From NCBI RefSeq assembly GCF_050937815.1, contig NZ_JACDIJ010000002.1, positions 310,001 to 374,000 of the forward strand: DNA of 64,000 nt, given 5' to 3'. Origin of the DNA: Treponema_C sp050937815 (GTDB taxonomy: Bacteria; Spirochaetota; Spirochaetia; Treponematales; Treponemataceae). The notes beneath the pieces were generated by a model. It was given only the letters and a program-made list of their open reading frames with translations. It was not told the origin of the DNA and made no database searches. This document shows positions 9,652 to 17,174 of this stretch, in pieces. Position numbers and translations under genes: made by a program. The stretch's first letter is position 1. Every line of letters begins with the position of its first letter.

Positions 9652-9788
9652 ACATTTTTTTGTTTTTTACCGTAAAATGGGAGCTTTTAATTGCAAAAAT
9701 AACAAAAAATACGCTATGTTTTAATTTTTACTTTGAATTATAGAAAAATATTTCTATAATCGCAGCTTCCGCCCCGTTTTTTCTTCCC

Positions 9789-9817
9789 TTGTTTTGCCGC
9801 AGCACATATGTTATACT
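9789..9817 (+). promoter_or_regulatory. promoter of rmlB, predicted leaderless
   Basis: TTGTTT (9789-9794), 17-base spacer, TATACT (9812-9817). Only six bases separate the -10 box from the ATG at 9824, and no Shine-Dalgarno sequence is present, so transcription should begin at or next to the start codon. Confidence 0.6.
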
Positions 9818-9823
9818 GATTTT

Positions 9824-10984
9824 ATGCACAGAACTTTGAAAAACATTTTGGTTACCGGCGGCGCCGGTTTTATCGGAAGCAATTTTATACATTATGTGTT
9901 CGATAAAACGCCATTTAAAGGCAAAATAGTCAATTTGGACAGCCTGAGTTATTGCGGCAATCTTGAAAACCTCGCGTCGATAGAAAAGCGTTTCGGAATA
10001 AACGGAAACGAAGAAAAAGGCCGCTATATATTTTGTAAAGGCGATATTTGCGATTCTCAAACCGTCGATAAACTGTTTTTTGAGTACGATATAGATACGG
10101 TGGTGCATTTTGCCGCCGAAAGTCATGTGGACCGCTCCATTGCGGGGCCAGAAGCCTTTATACGCACAAATATTACCGGAACGTTTAATATGCTCGAATG
10201 TGCGCGCCGAAATTGGACGCATAAAAACGCGGACGGCATAAAAAGCGGCGTGCTTTTTCATCATGTAAGTACCGATGAAGTGTTCGGCTCTCTGGGAGCG
10301 AATGGTTATTTTACCGAGAACACTCCCTATGCTCCCCGCAGTCCTTATTCGGCAAGCAAAGCCGCATCCGATCACTTAGTGCTGGCATGGCACAGCACCT
10401 ACGGCTTACCGGTAACGCTTTCAAACTGTTCGAACAATTACGGCCCGTATCAGTTTCCCGAAAAACTTATTCCCTTAATGATTTTAAATATTAAAGAAAA
10501 AAAACCGCTTCCCGTATACGGAGACGGAAAAAATATCCGCGATTGGCTTTATGTAGAGGATCACAATAGCGCCGTATGGCTTATCTTAAACAAGGGAAAA
10601 GCGGGACAAACCTATAATATAGGCGGCGAAAACGAATGGGAAAATATTCGGCTTTTGCAAAAATTGATTGAATTAACCGTCGAAAAATTGAATGAAGCAC
10701 AAAGCCCGAGTTGTGCGGACGGAGCGCAGACCGCGGACGGTTTTTACCGTCTTGAAGACGTACAAAAAACGATTCGATTTGTTTCCGACAGACCCGGCCA
10801 TGACCGCCGTTATGCAATCGACTGTTCAAAAATTAAAAAAGAACTGGGCTGGAAACAGTCGTCGTCCTTTGAAGAAGGATTAAAAAAAACCGTCGGCTGG
10901 TATTTGGAAAATCCTTTATGGATAGAGGGCATAAAAACCGGTTCTTACCGCACATGGATTGATCAAAATTACACAAACAGATAA
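9824..10984 (+). CDS. rmlB: dTDP-glucose 4,6-dehydratase
   Basis: A 386-residue short-chain dehydrogenase-type enzyme that converts dTDP-glucose to dTDP-4-keto-6-deoxyglucose, a precursor of dTDP-rhamnose and other deoxysugars. The NAD-binding glycine motif GGAGFIGSNF is near residue 12, HFAAESHVDRS marks the RmlB subgroup, and the catalytic YSASKAASDHLV contains the YxxxK pair. NCSNNYGPYQFPEKLIPL is also diagnostic. The ATG at 9824 fits the homologous N-terminus; an upstream TTG would lie in the promoter. No other rml genes adjoin it. An insertion-like stretch near residue 290 (AQSPSCADGAQTADG) makes it slightly longer than usual. Confidence 0.93.
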   Translation: MHRTLKNILVTGGAGFIGSNFIHYVFDKTPFKGKIVNLDSLSYCGNLENLASIEKRFGINGNEEKGRYIFCKGDICDSQTVDKLFFEYDIDTVVHFAAESHVDRSIAGPEAFIRTNITGTFNMLECARRNWTHKNADGIKSGVLFHHVSTDEVFGSLGANGYFTENTPYAPRSPYSASKAASDHLVLAWHSTYGLPVTLSNCSNNYGPYQFPEKLIPLMILNIKEKKPLPVYGDGKNIRDWLYVEDHNSAVWLILNKGKAGQTYNIGGENEWENIRLLQKLIELTVEKLNEAQSPSCADGAQTADGFYRLEDVQKTIRFVSDRPGHDRRYAIDCSKIKKELGWKQSSSFEEGLKKTVGWYLENPLWIEGIKTGSYRTWIDQNYTNR

Positions 10985-11168
10985 CGGCGAGCCGATATCG
11001 GCTTTGAATTTACACTATGCTCCGCTTGCCTTTAGACCGTTTTTTTTGTATATTTTGAAGCGCAATAAGTTAGGATTGATTAACAGAAATTGTGAGCGCC
11101 GTGCTTTTGTCTAAGCAAAACGCTTTTTTCGGGCAATATAAAAAAGAAATATAAAAATCGGAGATTGT

Positions 11169-12461
11169 ATGAATCAAAAAATAAACCTTGACGATACGGT
11201 GTTTGCACTGACCGAACAATACCCGCAAATCGTTTCGTATTTGGTACAAAAAGGGTTTGCGCCCCTTTCAAACCCCGTTATGAGAAAGCTGATGGGAAGC
11301 AAAATCAGCTTAAAAAAAGCTTTGTTGTCGAAAAACCTCGATGTCGAATCCTGCGAAGCCGAACTGAACTCATTAATCGCAACCGCGCATCTTACCGAGC
11401 AAGCCGACTCTTCTTTAAAAAAACTGAAAAACGACCCGTTTTCCCATCTTAAAGATGAAAGACAGCGCATTAACATACAGGGGATTTTACCCTGTCCGGT
11501 GCGCATTCCCCTTTTGGAAGCCTTTGAAGAACTCTACGCCTCTTATACCGAAACTCATGCCGACGAGATGAAAAAGGCGGGTTATACCTTCAGCTACGAT
11601 TTACGCTCGGCAAACTTGGGTATCGACTGGCTTGCGGACGCCTTTAAAGACGAACAGACCGTACCCGACCTTATGCTTTCCACGGGCTTCGACTTTTTTT
11701 TCGATAAAGCGCGTATGGCCCCGTATACGAAAAAAGATATGTTTTACTGTCCCGTTTTGCACATGAACGCCGATTTTTGCAGCGACTCGATCGATTTACG
11801 CGACAAGGATAATGTCTATGCGGTAATCGGGGTTGTTCCGGCCCTTATGGTTGTGAACAAAGCTGCTCTAAACGGACGGCCGATGCCCAAGCGCTGGGCC
11901 GACTTGTTTACGGATGAATTCGAAAACGCCCTTGCCCTCCCTTTTAAAGACTTGGATTTATTCAACGCCCTTCTTTTGAACGTGTACAAATTGTTCGGTG
12001 ATGAAGGCATTCAAAAACTTGCGAAAGCCTGCGGTTCTTTTTTACATCCTGCACAGATGGTAAAAGAAAACTATACTTATAAAGAAGGAGATCCCGCAGT
12101 CCATATTGCCCCCTACTTTTTTTCGACGATGATTCGCGATGATTCTCAGCTGGAGGTTGTGTGGCCCGAAGACGGTGCGGTACTTGCTCCGATTTTTATG
12201 CTCGCCAAAAAAGAAACCTACGAAAAAACACGGGTATTTTCCGATTTTTTTCTTTCAAAGGAAGTCGGTACCCTTTTATCGCAAAACGGCTTTTTCCCCT
12301 CAACAAATCCCGATGTGGACAATAAGCTTGACAAGGACAAAAAGTTTTTGTGGATAGGCTGGGATTTTCTTAAACAAAACGATATAGGAGAACTTCTTGA
12401 AAAATTGAATGCCGACTTTGAAAAAGCCCTTGGCGCAAAGTCCGAAAGGTTTGCAGTATGA
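11169..12461 (+). CDS. DUF1858-type domain plus substrate-binding-like protein, no signal peptide
   Basis: A 430-residue protein. Residues 1-65 resemble the small DUF1858 domain (a four-helix domain often attached to redox or metal-cofactor proteins). The rest resembles a type II periplasmic substrate-binding protein (LMLSTGFDFFFDKARM, VIGVVPALMVVNKAAL, ADLFTDEFENALALPFKD). There is no signal peptide or lipobox, so it should remain in the cytoplasm, which is odd for a binding protein. GGAG precedes the ATG. It overlaps the next gene by four bases and forms a tight three-gene unit with a P-loop GTPase and an ABC ATPase lacking any permease. The function is unknown; cytoplasmic delivery or sensing of a metal or small ligand is a guess. 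Confidence 0.65.
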   Translation: MNQKINLDDTVFALTEQYPQIVSYLVQKGFAPLSNPVMRKLMGSKISLKKALLSKNLDVESCEAELNSLIATAHLTEQADSSLKKLKNDPFSHLKDERQRINIQGILPCPVRIPLLEAFEELYASYTETHADEMKKAGYTFSYDLRSANLGIDWLADAFKDEQTVPDLMLSTGFDFFFDKARMAPYTKKDMFYCPVLHMNADFCSDSIDLRDKDNVYAVIGVVPALMVVNKAALNGRPMPKRWADLFTDEFENALALPFKDLDLFNALLLNVYKLFGDEGIQKLAKACGSFLHPAQMVKENYTYKEGDPAVHIAPYFFSTMIRDDSQLEVVWPEDGAVLAPIFMLAKKETYEKTRVFSDFFLSKEVGTLLSQNGFFPSTNPDVDNKLDKDKKFLWIGWDFLKQNDIGELLEKLNADFEKALGAKSERFAV

Positions 12462-13174
12462 ATGCGGTCATAGTATCGGGGCCGCCCTCTTCGGGAAAAA
12501 CGAGCGTTATTTTAAAAACAATTGAAGCACTTAAAGACCGGGGAATCCGCGCAGGAGTTGTCAAATTCGACTGCCTTTATACGGACGACGACCTTTTATA
12601 CGAAAAAGCGGGTATTCCCGTACAAAAAGGAATTTCGGGCGCCCTATGCCCCGACCATTTTTTTGTGTCGAATATCGAAGAAACGGTACAGTGGGGTATA
12701 CAACAAAACCTCGATATGCTGATTACCGAATCGGCGGGTCTGTGTAACCGCTGTTCTCCCTATATAAAAGAGGTGCCGGGAATCTGCGTTATAGATAACC
12801 TTTCGGGTATAAATACGCCGAAAAAAATCGGTCCGCTTTTAAAGGCTGCCGACATCGTGGTTATTACAAAGGGAGATATCGTATCGCAAGCCGAGCGCGA
12901 AGTGTTTGCGGCAAAGGTACATGCGGTAAATCCTAAAGCCCTTATTATGCATGTAAACGGCTTAAACGGGCAGGGAGCCTTTGAATTGAGCCGCCTTTTA
13001 GAAGGAGGCAAAAATATTACGAGCGTGGAAGGAATGGAACTGCGCTTTCCCATGCCGGCGGCATTGTGTTCTTATTGTTTGGGCGAAACGCGTATAGGAG
13101 AGCGTTTTCAAAAGGGCAATATACGCAAAATGAAAATTACTGAAAAGGAAACGGACAATGCCGCCTTATACTGA
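12458..13174 (+). CDS. HypB/UreG/CobW-like (G3E) GTPase
   Basis: A 238-residue P-loop protein: SGPPSSGKTSV (Walker A, residues 7-17), KFDCLYTDDD, ITESAGLCNRCSPY (the G3E ExxG region, here with two cysteines) and VITKGD as the base-recognition motif. G3E GTPases usually insert metals (HypB nickel, UreG nickel, CobW family). A second cysteine pair, CSYC, lies near residue 207 and could bind metal. It overlaps both neighbours (4 bases upstream, 17 bases downstream), so the three products are surely co-expressed. The C-terminal 40 residues are not typical of HypB. The metal and client protein are unknown. Confidence 0.7.
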   Translation: MNAVIVSGPPSSGKTSVILKTIEALKDRGIRAGVVKFDCLYTDDDLLYEKAGIPVQKGISGALCPDHFFVSNIEETVQWGIQQNLDMLITESAGLCNRCSPYIKEVPGICVIDNLSGINTPKKIGPLLKAADIVVITKGDIVSQAEREVFAAKVHAVNPKALIMHVNGLNGQGAFELSRLLEGGKNITSVEGMELRFPMPAALCSYCLGETRIGERFQKGNIRKMKITEKETDNAALY

Positions 13175-14210
13175 CAATACATACACTTTAAATAATTTGC
13201 ACGCAGTTCCTCTTACCGGACAAAGCATAGCCGAACTTTTAAAAACCTATCCCTTTATAGAAGACTTTTTTACGGAAAACCGCCTGCACGATTTGGGCGT
13301 ATTCGATAAAAGAAGCCTTACCTTTGCCGGTTTTTTGGATTCGATCCATCCGCAAATTGCCGAAGACGCCGCCCTCGACAAGGCCGAAATGTACAATTCC
13401 TTTTTCGACTTTATTGTTCAAATGAAGGAATTTTTGGACTTGGACGATTCGAGCGCGGTACACAGCATTCGTATTTTGCCCGGAACCGATAAGTCCGGCG
13501 CTCCGGAAGCTTTTTCGGAAATAACGCTCTACCGTTCCGAAATTATCGCCATTGTCGGGCCTACCGGTTCGGGAAAATCGCGCCTGCTTGCCGATATAGA
13601 ATGGGCGGCGCGCGGCGACACTCCGACAAGGCGCAGCGTTTTGGTAAACGATAAAATACCGGACAGGGCTTTGCGGTTTTCGGCGAACAATTCTCTGGTT
13701 GCCCAATTGTCGCAAAATATGAATTTTGTTATGGATTTGTCGGTGGAAGAATTTATCCGGCTCCATGCCGAAAGCCGCCTTGTCGAAGATAAGGATGAGG
13801 CCGTGCGCGCCGTCCTTGAAGCGGCAAACCGTCTGGCGGGGGAAAGCTTTTATGTGCATACGCCCGTTACGGCTTTAAGCGGCGGTCAATCGCGCTCCCT
13901 TATGATTGCCGACACGGCGATTTTAAGTTCATCTCCCATTGTGCTTATAGACGAAATAGAAAACGCGGGGATAGACCGCAAAAAGGCGCTGGAACTACTT
14001 GTGTCAAAAGAAAAAATCGTTTTGATGGCAACCCACGACCCCGCCCTTGCCCTTTATGCGGACCGGCGCATTGTCATTAAAAACGGGGGGATTGCCGCGG
14101 TACTCGAAACTTCCGCCGAAGAAAAAGCCCTGCTTGCCGAACTTGAACGTATGGACGAAAAGGTGTATAAGCTCCGGGCTGCCCTGCGAAACGGAGAGCG
14201 GGTGGGGTAA
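13158..14210 (+). CDS. ABC-type ATPase with DUF1858-like N-terminus
   Basis: A 350-residue protein. Residues 10-90 resemble the helical DUF1858 domain found in the first gene of the unit (LTGQSIAELLKTYPFIEDFF). From about 110 it is a complete ABC nucleotide-binding domain: Walker A GPTGSGKS, signature LSGGQSRSLMIAD, Walker B IVLIDEIEN and the switch histidine in MATHDPA. All catalytic motifs look intact. There is no permease gene beside it, and the other members of the unit are soluble, so this may be an energy-coupled soluble assembly or handling complex instead of a classical importer. Overlap with the GTPase gene indicates translational coupling. Confidence 0.7.
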   Translation: MPPYTDNTYTLNNLHAVPLTGQSIAELLKTYPFIEDFFTENRLHDLGVFDKRSLTFAGFLDSIHPQIAEDAALDKAEMYNSFFDFIVQMKEFLDLDDSSAVHSIRILPGTDKSGAPEAFSEITLYRSEIIAIVGPTGSGKSRLLADIEWAARGDTPTRRSVLVNDKIPDRALRFSANNSLVAQLSQNMNFVMDLSVEEFIRLHAESRLVEDKDEAVRAVLEAANRLAGESFYVHTPVTALSGGQSRSLMIADTAILSSSPIVLIDEIENAGIDRKKALELLVSKEKIVLMATHDPALALYADRRIVIKNGGIAAVLETSAEEKALLAELERMDEKVYKLRAALRNGERVG

Positions 14211-14291
14211 GGATGTAAAAAGGCGGCCGACCTTTTCGCGGCCCCTCTTTCCGAAGTAAATCGTTTCCGGAGAAAAATCACTCCGAGCAAA

Positions 14292-15077
14292 TCATTTCCA
14301 CGGAAATATAAAGCTTTTAAGATCGCGCGGGCCTAAGGTTTCGCGGTCTTCGGCAAGCAATTCATCCCAAGGAATATGGCGGCGTGCCTGTTTCGGAGAA
14401 AATTCCGTTTGTTTTTCAAGCCAATCGTATTTATACATTCTCAACCGAAGCGCGTTGTTATAGCCGAGAATAATACCCGTAATACCGGGAGCCATAAAAC
14501 CTAAAAATCCGGAAAGCGCAAAAAGAATGCACGAATATATGAACATAAAAAGGGAAAAGCCGGCGTTATCGAAAAACAAAATAAAACTTTTTTTTAGATT
14601 TTTGCGGAAACTTCCGCCGAAATAAGATTGAAGCGGCATAAACCATTGCAAAGAAAGGACACTAACGACTAAAACCCAAAAAATTACGGAGCCTAAAACA
14701 AGGCCGAGTATATTGCCCATGGCAAAATAAAAGGGAAGCGCTATAAATGCCGCAAAAACAAGGGCTGCAAGAATTAAACCGAACAAAAGCGCTTCGCGCC
14801 ATACTGAAATAAAGCTTGCAAAAACTTCCTTTACCGAAACCGATTTAAAGTCCGCTAAACGATGAGCGGCGTTGCTGAATCCCAAAAGCGGAATAGTTAT
14901 TATCCAGATAAAAATAAAACTGCCGGCAAAAGCCGCAGCTACGGAAATATCGGCAAGTGCGGATACGGCAAAAAAGGCACCGGTGAGTAAGGCGAGCATA
15001 ATCAAATTGAATAAAGCCAAGTGCAACAAGTTGTCCCAGCCGTCGCAAAAATTCTTTTTTATAAAAAACCAAATCAT
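14292..15077 (-). CDS. polytopic membrane protein, YesL/DUF624-like
   Basis: About 261 residues with six hydrophobic segments and a hydrophilic C-terminal tail (about 45 residues ending FIFPWK). Its general pattern, NFCDGWDNLLHLALFNLI at the N-terminus and a GYNNALRLRMYKYDW segment after the last helix, resembles the YesL/DUF624 membrane family of unknown function. The ATG at 15077 is preferred over the ATG at 15113 because a good -10 box (TACATT) lies seven bases before it, and the longer start would fall inside the -35 box. It is divergent from the marR gene, which may regulate it. Confidence 0.55.
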   Translation of the reverse strand: MIWFFIKKNFCDGWDNLLHLALFNLIMLALLTGAFFAVSALADISVAAAFAGSFIFIWIITIPLLGFSNAAHRLADFKSVSVKEVFASFISVWREALLFGLILAALVFAAFIALPFYFAMGNILGLVLGSVIFWVLVVSVLSLQWFMPLQSYFGGSFRKNLKKSFILFFDNAGFSLFMFIYSCILFALSGFLGFMAPGITGIILGYNNALRLRMYKYDWLEKQTEFSPKQARRHIPWDELLAEDRETLGPRDLKSFIFPWK

Positions 15078-15084
15078 ACCGTAT

Positions 15085-15113
15085 AATGTACGCAATAAGC
15101 GCTTGCAAGTCAA
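15085..15113 (-). promoter_or_regulatory. promoter of the membrane protein gene, predicted leaderless
   Basis: On the minus strand TTGACT (15113-15108), a 17-base spacer and TACATT (15090-15085), then seven bases to the ATG at 15077. No ribosome-binding sequence is present. Confidence 0.6.
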
Positions 15114-15139
15114 TGCTCGAAAACGGGAGCTTGAAAGAG

Positions 15140-15168
15140 TTGCGCTCTTATATCCTAGCTGTTATACT
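15140..15168 (+). promoter_or_regulatory. promoter of the MarR-type gene, predicted leaderless
   Basis: TTGCGC (15140-15145), a 17-base spacer, TATACT (15163-15168), then seven bases to the ATG at 15176, with no Shine-Dalgarno sequence. It stands back to back with the divergent promoter at 15085-15113, leaving 26 bases between the two -35 boxes, a natural position for a regulator to control both. Confidence 0.6.
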
Positions 15169-15175
15169 GTTTTTT

Positions 15176-15610
15176 ATGGAAGAAGATTTAAACAATGTAT
15201 CGTCGCTTGTATCGAAGATAGCAGGCGACATTTCCGCTTATTTAAACCGCCGTCTTGCAGAACAGGGGTTTTCGGGAATCGCCTCTTCGCACGGTTATAT
15301 TTTATACTTGCTTGCAAAAAACGGAAAAATGAAAATGGGAGACCTTGCCCGCCGTATTCATAAAGACAAATCTACCGCAACCGCCCTTATAAAAAAACTT
15401 GAGGGCGCAGGCTATATTAAAAAAGAACGCTGCTTACACGACAGCCGTGTTACCTTTATTTTACTAACTGAAAAGGGCAGCGCTTACACGCAGGCAACCG
15501 CCGATATTTCGCAAGCGCTTATCGATACCTGCTATAAGGGTTTTTCGGAAAAAGATAAACAAACACTTTTTACTTTACTTTGCCGGATGGAAGCGAATTT
15601 TAATCAATAA
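15176..15610 (+). CDS. MarR family transcriptional regulator
   Basis: A 144-residue winged helix-turn-helix protein. MKMGDLARRIHKDKSTATAL is the recognition region, followed by LIKKLEGAGYIKKE and the wing motif DSRVTFILLTEKG, all standard for MarR proteins. Such dimers usually repress adjacent genes and respond to small phenolic or oxidising ligands. The ATG at 15176 gives the normal family length; a start at 15086 would lie upstream of the promoter. The likely target is the divergent membrane protein gene. Confidence 0.85.
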   Translation: MEEDLNNVSSLVSKIAGDISAYLNRRLAEQGFSGIASSHGYILYLLAKNGKMKMGDLARRIHKDKSTATALIKKLEGAGYIKKERCLHDSRVTFILLTEKGSAYTQATADISQALIDTCYKGFSEKDKQTLFTLLCRMEANFNQ

Positions 15611-15694
15611 ATGAAACAAACCGTTTTTTTATTTTTCAGTTCTGCGCGGCTATCTGCAAATTGCAAAAACCGCAAACGACAGTACCCGCGCGGG

Positions 15695-15732
15695 GAAGTT
15701 TGTTATTCAGAAAGAAAGGGGATAGGGGGTTA
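15695..15732. repeat. direct repeat copy A, beside the vapC stop
   Basis: A stretch ending GGGGATAGGGGG directly next to the vapC stop codon. It matches a stretch at 17136-17170 directly next to the rhuM stop at roughly 30 of 42 positions (shared AAGTT, ATTCAG and AGGGGATAGG). The two copies bracket the vapBC and dinJ/yafQ loci. Confidence 0.45.
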
Positions 15733-16131
15733 TCTTATCCAGTTCTTTACCCTTAGTTCCGGAATTCTTTTAAATTCACCGGAATTATTCGTGATTAAAA
15801 TGCCGCTATGATATTTGACGATACTTGCAATCAATAAGTCGTTCGGGCCTATTATTTTGCCGCTTTGTTCAAGTTTTGAGCGTATTTCGGCATAGCAATG
15901 AGTCATTTCATCTTTAAAGGGTATAATTTCATAAGGGGCAAGAAATGCATCCAACTTTTGCAAAATATCTTTTTTTATTCGGCTTTTATAAGCTCCCGTC
16001 AATAATTCGGCCTTTACGATTGATGAAATTTTGATTTTATCGGGACTGACTGCAAGCCAACGCTTGACAACAGAGGGATATTTATTTTTCAAAAAGTATA
16101 TACACATGTTTGTGTCCGGGAAATACGTCAT
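15730..16131 (-). CDS. vapC: VapC-type PIN domain toxin
   Basis: A 133-residue PIN-domain ribonuclease. Acidic residues expected for metal-dependent RNA cleavage are D6 (FPDTN), E42 (KAELLTG) and D98 (GPNDLLIAS). It resembles the FitB/VapC branch that cleaves tRNA or rRNA. It overlaps the antitoxin gene by four bases (ATGA), the usual antitoxin-first, toxin-second order. All active-site residues are present, so it is probably functional and held in check by its partner. Confidence 0.88.
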   Translation of the reverse strand: MTYFPDTNMCIYFLKNKYPSVVKRWLAVSPDKIKISSIVKAELLTGAYKSRIKKDILQKLDAFLAPYEIIPFKDEMTHCYAEIRSKLEQSGKIIGPNDLLIASIVKYHSGILITNNSGEFKRIPELRVKNWIR

Positions 16132-16358
16132 AAACTTTCCCTCGAAACATCTGCGGAAAATGCAATTTGTTCGGGACGGCAGAAGGAGTCATCCTGTATA
16201 CAGCCCGCCAATGCTTCATATCCGGGAGGATAAGCCGGTTCAATATGAGTCATAATTCTTGTTATAACCCATTTGGAAACCGATTGACTTTCTTGCGCAG
16301 CGGCATTTTGAATTTTAACCAAATCGGGCTGAGAAACATATAGCGATATTTGCGGCAT
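16128..16358 (-). CDS. antitoxin of the VapBC module
   Basis: A 76-residue protein starting MPQISLYVSQPDLVKIQ and containing SKWVITRIMTHIE, consistent with a ribbon-helix-helix DNA-binding domain followed by a toxin-binding tail. AGGAGG precedes the start. It overlaps vapC by four bases. It should bind the operator around 16367-16392 and neutralise VapC. Confidence 0.8.
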   Translation of the reverse strand: MPQISLYVSQPDLVKIQNAAAQESQSVSKWVITRIMTHIEPAYPPGYEALAGCIQDDSFCRPEQIAFSADVSRESL

Positions 16359-16366
16359 TCTTTACC

Positions 16367-16407
16367 TCCTGTAATTGAATAATAATACAGGACACTCCTA
16401 CAGTCAA
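16367..16407 (-). promoter_or_regulatory. VapBC promoter and inverted-repeat operator
   Basis: On the minus strand TTGACT (16407-16402), a 17-base spacer and TATTAT (16384-16379). Inverted arms TCCTGTA (16367-16373) and TACAGGA (16386-16392) flank the -10 box, which is the expected position for autorepression by the VapB-VapC complex. Confidence 0.65.
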
Positions 16408-16440
16408 GTATATTTTAAAGTATATGTGCTATACTTCACT

Positions 16441-16713
16441 TAAAACAGTTCGCTGTGGCTTCCGAGCCGTAAGGCGGTTAACACAAGTATATCGTCTTCT
16501 TTTTTATAGATTAAAACCAAATCGGGACGAATATGACAGTCCCTGCACCCTTTATAGTTTCCGGTTAAGGCATGATCGTGATATTTTTTTTCGAGCTTTT
16601 CTCCATCTAAGAGTTTTTTTAATCACAGTATCAACTTCATCAATAATGCTTTGTTTTGAAAGCTTGCGGTAATCTTTTTTAAATTTAGACGTATAATCAA
16701 ATCTGTATTTCAT
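16441..16713 (-). pseudogene. YafQ-type mRNA interferase, frameshifted
   Basis: Reading from the ATG at 16713: MKYRFDYTSKFKKDYRKLSK, then IDEVDTVIKK, as in YafQ/RelE toxins. At a run of seven A residues (16614-16620) the frame breaks. With one A fewer, translation continues as LLDGEKLEKKYHDHAL, then GCRDCHIRPDLVLIY, KKEDDILVLTALRLGSHSEL and stops at 16441, giving a complete toxin of about 90 residues. The gene overlaps its antitoxin as ATGA. Either it is a recent +1 pseudogene, or slippage on the A run restores some product, or the base call is wrong. Confidence 0.8.
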
Positions 16714-16994
16714 CTCAAAAGACTGTTTTTTGCTTCCTGCCAGGAAGTAAAAGGCTTCCGCCGCCCCATCCTGATTTCCTCGCTGATAGAGTCGGCTTCA
16801 TGTATTGCATCTATTGTTTCTTTATTAAAATTATCCAGCCGTACATCAAAAGGGAAGCCTCCTGCTTGAATGGATTTTCTGAGAAACACGTTTATTGCCG
16901 TTGTCAAATTTAAGCCAAGGGAGTTATAGACATACTCACTTTGAGCCTTTATATCCGAATCCATTCTGATACTGAAATTTGCCGCCTTTGCCAT
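16710..16994 (-). CDS. DinJ/RelB family antitoxin
   Basis: A 94-residue protein. NFSIRMDSDIKAQSEYVYNS (6-25) is the ribbon-helix-helix region typical of RelB/DinJ, with LGLNLTTAINVFLRKSIQAG after it and a C-terminal neutralising tail. AGAGG lies ahead of the start. It overlaps the frameshifted yafQ by four bases. With the toxin broken it may now be a lone repressor or an anti-toxin against related toxins. Confidence 0.85.
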   Translation of the reverse strand: MAKAANFSIRMDSDIKAQSEYVYNSLGLNLTTAINVFLRKSIQAGGFPFDVRLDNFNKETIDAIHEADSISEEIRMGRRKPFTSWQEAKNSLLR

Positions 16995-17023
16995 TCTTTT
17001 TACGCCTCTTTAACATGCAATAT

Positions 17024-17038
17024 GTGTATATTATACAT
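17024..17038 (-). promoter_or_regulatory. AT-rich palindrome in the dinJ promoter
   Basis: GTGTATATTATACAT contains GTATA and TATAC arms around one base, and on the minus strand supplies a TATAAT-type -10 box. It is a likely autoregulatory operator of the DinJ complex. Confidence 0.45.
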
Positions 17039-17135
17039 CCGATGCACAATATATGCAATGCAATTATGCCGATGTTTTGACAGTATGTGCAAACGGAAAG
17101 CGGTTTTACTGCGACATGGATTGGAGGGGCGCCGC

Positions 17136-17170
17136 AAAGTTCATCATTCAGGAGCTGAGGGGATAGGAGG
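17136..17170. repeat. direct repeat copy B, beside the rhuM stop
   Basis: Counterpart of the repeat at 15695-15732, here ending GGGGATAGGAGG and lying immediately after the rhuM stop on the minus strand. Confidence 0.45.
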
Positions 17171-17174
17171 AACC

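Noticed and set aside
9728..10375. 215-codon minus-strand frame
   Set aside because: It is the antisense of rmlB; composition and lack of any motif show it is not a gene.
13239..13859. 206-codon minus-strand frame
   Set aside because: Antisense to the ABC ATPase gene with intact Walker and signature motifs.
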